A stretch of DNA of 11,096 bases from Ruminococcus sp. CAG:403 (GTDB lineage Bacteria; Bacillota; Clostridia; Oscillospirales; Ruminococcaceae), in NCBI GenBank assembly GCA_000437255.1, contig FR899104.1, positions 120,913 through 132,008 of the forward strand. The letters are read 5' to 3'. The notes under the pieces were generated by a model. That model saw only the letters and a list, made by a program, of their open reading frames with translations, had not been told where the DNA came from and did no database searches. The position numbers and the translations under genes are program-made. Numbering within the stretch: position 1 is the stretch's first letter; each line of letters opens with the position of its first letter. Of the stretch, positions 7,067-11,096 are shown in pieces.

Positions 7067-9688
7067 ATGGGATTTTTTAGTAAGGTATTTGGATCATACA
7101 GTACCAGAGAACTGGCACGGATTGAACCAATTAAAAACAAAGTATTGGATCTGGAAGAAGAATATAAAGCACTTTCCGATGCAGAGCTGAAGGAAAAGAC
7201 AGTTGAATTTCGGGATCGCCTGGAAACCGGCGAGACACTGGAAACACTGATGCCGGAAGCACTGGCAACGGTTCGGGAAGCTGCTGCCCGTGTACTGGGA
7301 AAACGACCGTTCCCGGTTCAGTTGATTGGTGCCATCGTTTTGCATCAAGGTCGAATTGCAGAAATGAAAACTGGTGAAGGTAAAACACTGGTTGCCTGCG
7401 TGGCTTCTTATGTCAATGCCTTACCGGGTAAGGGTGTTCATGTTGTAACAGTAAACGATTACCTGGCAAAAACACAGTCTGATGAAATGGGCAAGGTACT
7501 GCGGTATCTGGGCTTGACAGTTGGCTGTATTCTGCATGGTCTAACCAATGAACAGCGTCGTGCAGCCTATAACTGCGATGTTACATATGGTACCAACAAT
7601 GAATTCGGATTTGACTACCTGCGTGACAACATGGTTATTTATAAAAAGGATAAAGTACAGCGGGAACATAACTTCGCCATCGTGGACGAAGTGGACTCCA
7701 TTTTGATTGATGAAGCCAGAACCCCGTTGATTATTTCCGGTAAGGGCGATAAGTCTACTTCTCTTTACGGCGTTGTGGACAAGTTTGCAAAGACATTAAG
7801 CCCCACCACAGTTGTAGAACTGGACGAAAAGCAGGATCAGGAAGCTGCCAATGAAAACGCGGACTATATCATCGATGAAAAGGCAAAGACCGCAACCATT
7901 ACCCGTCGTGGTGTGAAGAAGGCAGAAGATTATTTTGCAATTGAAAACTTGATGGATCCGGAAAACATGACCTTGCTGCATCACATCAACCAGGCGTTGA
8001 AAGCAAACGGTGTCATGACACGGGACATTGACTATATTGTAGAAGACGGCGAAGTCATCATCATTGATGAATTTACTGGCCGTAAGATGTTAGGTCGTCG
8101 GTTTAACGATGGCTTGCACCAGGCAATTGAAGCCAAGGAAGGGGTAAAGGTTGCACAGGAATCCAAGACATTGGCAACCATTACATTCCAGAATTACTTC
8201 CGTTTGTATAATAAGCTGTCCGGTATGACCGGTACTGCTATGACGGAAGAAGACGAATTCCGTGAAATCTATAAGTTGGATGTAATTGCCATTCCGACAA
8301 ACCGTCCGGTGATTCGAATTGACCATCCGGATCAGATTTATCGGACTGAAAAGGGAAAATATGCCGCAATTATCGATCAGATTGTTGCGTGTCACGAAAA
8401 GGGACAACCGGTTCTGGTTGGTACCATTTCCATTGAAAAGTCTGAGTTGCTGTCTGCGATGTTGAAGCGTAAAGGCGTTAAGCACGAAGTGCTGAATGCG
8501 AAGTATCACGCAAAGGAAGCAGAAATTGTTGCACAGGCTGGTAAGTTGGGTGCGGTTACCATTGCTACCAATATGGCAGGACGTGGTACCGATATTATGC
8601 TGGGTGGTAATGCTGAATTCCTGGCAAAGGCAGAAATGCGGAAGCGGGAATATCCGGAAGAACTCATCACAGAAGCAATTGGTTATGCAGATACCGATGA
8701 TGAAGATGTTCTGGCAGCAAGAGCCGTTTATCAGCAGCTTTATCGCAAGTTCAGCGATGAGGTCAAGGAACGTGCCGTAAAGGTAAAGGAAGCAGGCGGT
8801 TTGTACATTCTGGGTACTGAACGGCATGAATCCAGACGTATCGACAATCAGCTGCGTGGTCGTTCCGGTCGTCAGGGAGACGAGGGCGAAAGCCGTTTCT
8901 TCCTGTCTGTAGAAGATGATCTGATGCGAATTTTTGCAGGGGATCGTCTGGAAAACATGATGCGGACTTTGAACGTCGATGAAAATGTGCCGATCGAGAG
9001 CAAGACCCTGTCTAAAATTATTGAATCCTCTCAGCGGAAGGTAGAAGGCAGAAACTTCAATATTCGTAAGAATGTCCTCAATTATGATGACGTTATGAAT
9101 ACACAGCGTGAAATCATCTACAAGCAGCGAAATGAAGTGCTCAATGGTGAGGATATTCATGAAAATATCCTGGGCATGATGGATGGTTTGATTAGCAATA
9201 CTGTAAACCAGTATATCAATGAAGAAACCGAACGGGATCAGTGGAATCTGGTTGGCTTGCGGGATTACTTCCTGGGCTGGATCACCGATGACAATGATCT
9301 GGATTATGAACCGGAAGAACTGGAGCGGTTAACGGTAAAGGATATTGTGGAACAGCTGACCGAAAAGGTAAAGACATTGTATGCTGCCAAGGAAGAAGAG
9401 TATGGCGCAGAAGTGATGCGAGAGCTGGAACGTGTTGTTCTGCTGAAGGTTGTTGATACCAAGTGGATGGCACACATTGATGATATGAACGAATTGAAGA
9501 AGGGAATTGGCTTGCGTGCATATGGACAGCAGAATCCGGTTGTAGAATATCGGTATGAAGGCTTCCAGATGTATGATGAGATGGTCGCTTCTATTCAGGA
9601 AGATACCATTCGGATGCTGCTGACTGTTCGCCTCCAAAAGAACGAAGCGCCGCAGCGGGAACAGGTTTCTAAGCCGATTCAGGACTAA
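7067..9688 (+). CDS. secA: Protein translocase ATPase SecA
   Basis: The 873-residue product is the motor that pushes preproteins through the SecYEG channel at the inner face of the membrane, using ATP. The N terminus MGFFSKVFGS fits SecA. The first nucleotide-binding domain has Walker A GEGKT at 103-107 (Lys106) and Walker B DEVD at 207-210, followed by the preprotein cross-linking region. The second nucleotide-binding domain includes TNMAGRGTDI and RRIDNQLRGRSGRQGD. Between these two motifs lies an insertion of about 60 residues (roughly 512-574) relative to B. subtilis SecA; similar insertions are known in some Clostridia and Actinobacteria. The helical scaffold domain ends in YRYEGFQMY and a short tail finishing SKPIQD. 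The usual C-terminal zinc-binding CxCxSG motif is absent, and it is not encoded downstream in any frame before the terminator. It is transcribed alone from its own strong promoter and closed by a terminator. Only one SecA is visible here; its length and complete motor motifs favour the housekeeping SecA1 over an accessory SecA2, but this cannot be proved from the window. Confidence 0.96.
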   Translation: MGFFSKVFGSYSTRELARIEPIKNKVLDLEEEYKALSDAELKEKTVEFRDRLETGETLETLMPEALATVREAAARVLGKRPFPVQLIGAIVLHQGRIAEMKTGEGKTLVACVASYVNALPGKGVHVVTVNDYLAKTQSDEMGKVLRYLGLTVGCILHGLTNEQRRAAYNCDVTYGTNNEFGFDYLRDNMVIYKKDKVQREHNFAIVDEVDSILIDEARTPLIISGKGDKSTSLYGVVDKFAKTLSPTTVVELDEKQDQEAANENADYIIDEKAKTATITRRGVKKAEDYFAIENLMDPENMTLLHHINQALKANGVMTRDIDYIVEDGEVIIIDEFTGRKMLGRRFNDGLHQAIEAKEGVKVAQESKTLATITFQNYFRLYNKLSGMTGTAMTEEDEFREIYKLDVIAIPTNRPVIRIDHPDQIYRTEKGKYAAIIDQIVACHEKGQPVLVGTISIEKSELLSAMLKRKGVKHEVLNAKYHAKEAEIVAQAGKLGAVTIATNMAGRGTDIMLGGNAEFLAKAEMRKREYPEELITEAIGYADTDDEDVLAARAVYQQLYRKFSDEVKERAVKVKEAGGLYILGTERHESRRIDNQLRGRSGRQGDEGESRFFLSVEDDLMRIFAGDRLENMMRTLNVDENVPIESKTLSKIIESSQRKVEGRNFNIRKNVLNYDDVMNTQREIIYKQRNEVLNGEDIHENILGMMDGLISNTVNQYINEETERDQWNLVGLRDYFLGWITDDNDLDYEPEELERLTVKDIVEQLTEKVKTLYAAKEEEYGAEVMRELERVVLLKVVDTKWMAHIDDMNELKKGIGLRAYGQQNPVVEYRYEGFQMYDEMVASIQEDTIRMLLTVRLQKNEAPQREQVSKPIQD

Positions 9689-9710
9689 GAGCTGAAAAAT
9701 CGTAAAAGCA

Positions 9711-9746
9711 GAAGGGGGTCTGATTGCAATCAGAGCCCCTTTCTTG
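9711..9746 (+). terminator. Rho-independent terminator after secA
   Basis: A 14-nt stem pairs AAGGGGGTCTGATT (9712-9725) with AATCAGAGCCCCTT (9728-9741). There is one G-G mismatch in the stem, and the innermost bases open to form the loop. TTTCTTGTT follows. It starts 22 nt after the secA stop. Confidence 0.88.
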
Positions 9747-9764
9747 TTCAGAAACAATTCTGAA
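9747..9764 (+). repeat. Perfect 7-bp hairpin between the secA terminator and the methyltransferase gene
   Basis: TTCAGAA (9747-9753) and TTCTGAA (9758-9764) are perfect inverted copies around the loop ACAA. It lies directly after the terminator T-run and 10 nt before the AAAGGA ribosome binding site. There is no T-run after it, so it is not a second terminator; an operator or a leader-RNA structure is possible. Confidence 0.45.
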
Positions 9765-9774
9765 ATGGAAAGAG

Positions 9775-9780
9775 AAAGGA
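9775..9780 (+). promoter_or_regulatory. Ribosome binding site of the methyltransferase gene
   Basis: AAAGGA ends 9 nt before the ATG at 9790. It supports this ATG against the in-frame TTG at 9724, which lies inside the secA terminator, and the GTG at 9784, which is too close. Confidence 0.7.
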
Positions 9781-9789
9781 AGCGTGCAT

Positions 9790-10554
9790 ATGGACAGCGG
9801 ATATGAAACGTTTTCAGTGTATTATGATTGTCTGACCAAAAATGTCAATTATCATCAGCGTGCCCTCTACTTTGATGGATTGATTCAGTCCTATCTGCAA
9901 TCAGATGGTGTTGTTTTATTGGATCTTGCCTGTGGAACCGGATCAATGTCCGAGGAACTGGCACGATTGGGATATGATGTGTTGGGAATTGATTATTCCT
10001 ATGGAATGCTGTCCCGGGCAATGGAAAAGAAAATGGAGCATGGACTGCCCATTCAATACGTCTGCCAGGATATGCGGGAACTGCAATTGTATGGAACGGT
10101 AGATGTCACCATTTGTACGCTGGATAGCCTCAATCATTTGGACTGCTTTTCGGAAGTACAACTGGTCTTTCAGGAAATTTATGATGCAACAGAACCGGGT
10201 GGACTGTTTTTGTTTGATATGAATACAGTCTATAAACATCGGGAAGTACTGGGAGATCGTGTGTTTGTATATGAAACAGAGGCAGTTTACTGTGTTTGGG
10301 AAAACCAGTATACGCCGGAGGATCATACGGTTTCCATGAATCTGGAATTCTTCACCTTGCAGGAAGACGGTTCTTATTTGCGCAATCGAGAAGAAATTAC
10401 AGAACATGCATATGAAGCCGATCAAATTCAAGAGACCCTGCGGCAAATTGGCTTTGAGGTGTTGGGTTGCTACCATGCGGATACCAGAGAGCCGCTTCGT
10501 CCGGACAGTGAACGAATGGTAGTGGTTGCCAGAGTGCCCAAAAGTCAACAGTAA
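9790..10554 (+). CDS. Class I SAM-dependent methyltransferase, YqeM-like
   Basis: The 254-residue product has a Rossmann-type methyltransferase core. Motif I is LDLACGTG (44-51), the acidic end of strand 2 that holds the SAM ribose is Asp68 in LGIDYS, the adenine contact region is CQDMREL (92-98), and motif IV is CTLDSLNHL (109-117). The C-terminal half (about 145-254) has the strand-rich cap seen in B. subtilis YqeM, with a matching ending of the EPLRPDSER type. The substrate of this group is not established to my knowledge, and nothing in the sequence identifies it. There is no signal peptide or membrane segment, so it is expected in the cytoplasm. It lies 21 nt upstream of hslO on the same strand and is probably co-transcribed with it. 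No promoter is visible between the secA terminator and this gene. A role in methylating a small molecule, RNA or protein is equally open. Confidence 0.88.
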   Translation: MDSGYETFSVYYDCLTKNVNYHQRALYFDGLIQSYLQSDGVVLLDLACGTGSMSEELARLGYDVLGIDYSYGMLSRAMEKKMEHGLPIQYVCQDMRELQLYGTVDVTICTLDSLNHLDCFSEVQLVFQEIYDATEPGGLFLFDMNTVYKHREVLGDRVFVYETEAVYCVWENQYTPEDHTVSMNLEFFTLQEDGSYLRNREEITEHAYEADQIQETLRQIGFEVLGCYHADTREPLRPDSERMVVVARVPKSQQ

Positions 10555-10575
10555 GAAAAAGGAGAGAACAAGAAT

Positions 10576-11096
10576 ATGGGAATCTTAAAACGAGCTATTG
10601 CAAAGGATGCTTCTGTTGTGTCCTGCGCAGTAGATGCGACCGATCTTGTGGAGCAAATTGAGCAGATTCATCAGACTTCTGCTGTTGTAACAGCCGGACT
10701 GGGACGGCTTGCTATTGCAGCTAGTATGATGGGATATGATTTGAAGAATCAGCAGGATACCGTCACATTGCGGGTCAATGGCGGCGGCCCGGCAGGCTCT
10801 TTGGTTGCCGTTGCAGACAGCCATGGCAATGTAAAGTGTGATGTAGAGCATCCGGTTGTGGAGCTTCCGCTCAATGCAATGGGAAAATTGGATGTTGGCG
10901 GAGCAGTCGGAAAAGATGGTACGTTATCTGTGGTAAAGGATTTGGGATTAAAAGAGCCGTATGTTGGTATGATTCCATTGGTTTCAGGAGAAATCGCAGA
11001 GGATATTGCCAGCTATTATGCAACCAGTGAGCAGACGCCTACCGTTTGCGGATTGGGTGTGCTGGTGAATCCGGATTTGACGGTGCAGGTTGCTGG
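10576..11096 (+). CDS. hslO: Hsp33 redox-regulated chaperone, N-terminal part (cut by window edge)
   Basis: The reading frame is open from the ATG to the right edge, giving the first 173 residues; the family is about 290 long. Hsp33 is a cytoplasmic holdase that becomes active under oxidative stress combined with unfolding, when its zinc-bound cysteines form disulfides. The visible part matches the N-terminal core domain: VNGGGPAGSLVAVAD, then GKLDVGGAVGKDGTLSVVKD, then EPYVG, VSGEIAEDI and GLGVLVNPD. The zinc-binding CxC...CxxC switch domain lies beyond the window, so I cannot say whether it is intact. GGAGAG at 10561-10566 stands 9 nt before the ATG. It shares a unit with the methyltransferase gene, with only 21 nt between stop and start. 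Confidence 0.95.
   Translation, partial: MGILKRAIAKDASVVSCAVDATDLVEQIEQIHQTSAVVTAGLGRLAIAASMMGYDLKNQQDTVTLRVNGGGPAGSLVAVADSHGNVKCDVEHPVVELPLNAMGKLDVGGAVGKDGTLSVVKDLGLKEPYVGMIPLVSGEIAEDIASYYATSEQTPTVCGLGVLVNPDLTVQVA

Noticed and set aside
8090..9160. 356-residue open frame on the - strand inside secA
   Set aside because: It is opposite conserved SecA motor motifs, rich in Cys, Phe, Ile and Asn, and matches no family I know. Its hydrophobic stretches are the antisense image of charged SecA codons.
9943..10548. 201-residue open frame on the - strand over the methyltransferase gene
   Set aside because: The + strand carries clear methyltransferase motifs over the same bases, and the antisense product has no recognisable motif.

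Overview
The window reads as an ordinary chromosomal housekeeping stretch from a Gram-positive bacterium, most likely a Clostridia-type Firmicute (an Oscillospirales/Ruminococcaceae-like source is my best guess, from memory of similar protein sequences, not from a search). Supporting signs are strong AGGAGG-like ribosome binding sites, one TTG start, clear TTGACA/TATAAT-class promoters, stem-plus-T-run terminators, a YqeM-type methyltransferase, and a SecA with the long mid-protein insertion seen in some Clostridia and Actinobacteria. All six genes lie on the + strand. There are no RNA genes, insertion sequences, CRISPR arrays or phage genes that I can support.

Layout: (1) 48-6113, gltB and gltD, the two subunits of NADPH-dependent glutamate synthase, 12 nt apart and closed by a strong hairpin terminator at 6132-6178. 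(2) 6319-6948, nth, endonuclease III, with its own extended -10 promoter (6218-6246) and a TTG start; the upstream in-frame ATG at 6235 overlaps the promoter and cannot be the start from that promoter. (3) 7067-9688, secA, behind a near-consensus promoter (7003-7031) and followed by a terminator at 9711-9746. (4) 9790-10554, a class I SAM-dependent methyltransferase, followed 21 nt later by hslO (Hsp33), which runs off the right edge.

Functionally the window is a mosaic of unrelated core jobs: nitrogen assimilation (GltBD makes glutamate from glutamine and 2-oxoglutarate), base excision repair (Nth), protein export (SecA) and redox-controlled protein protection (Hsp33). Each block has its own promoter or terminator, so the order does not by itself imply a joint pathway. 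The only two multi-gene units that look co-transcribed are gltB-gltD and methyltransferase-hslO.

I looked for a new system and do not see one. The points that merit a second look are small: a repeated GTATAC palindrome placed over the secA -10 and transcription start, an exact 12-nt repeat that brackets the nth promoter, a SecA without the usual C-terminal zinc-binding tail, and the lack of any visible promoter for the methyltransferase-hslO pair, which sits behind the secA terminator and a second small hairpin.
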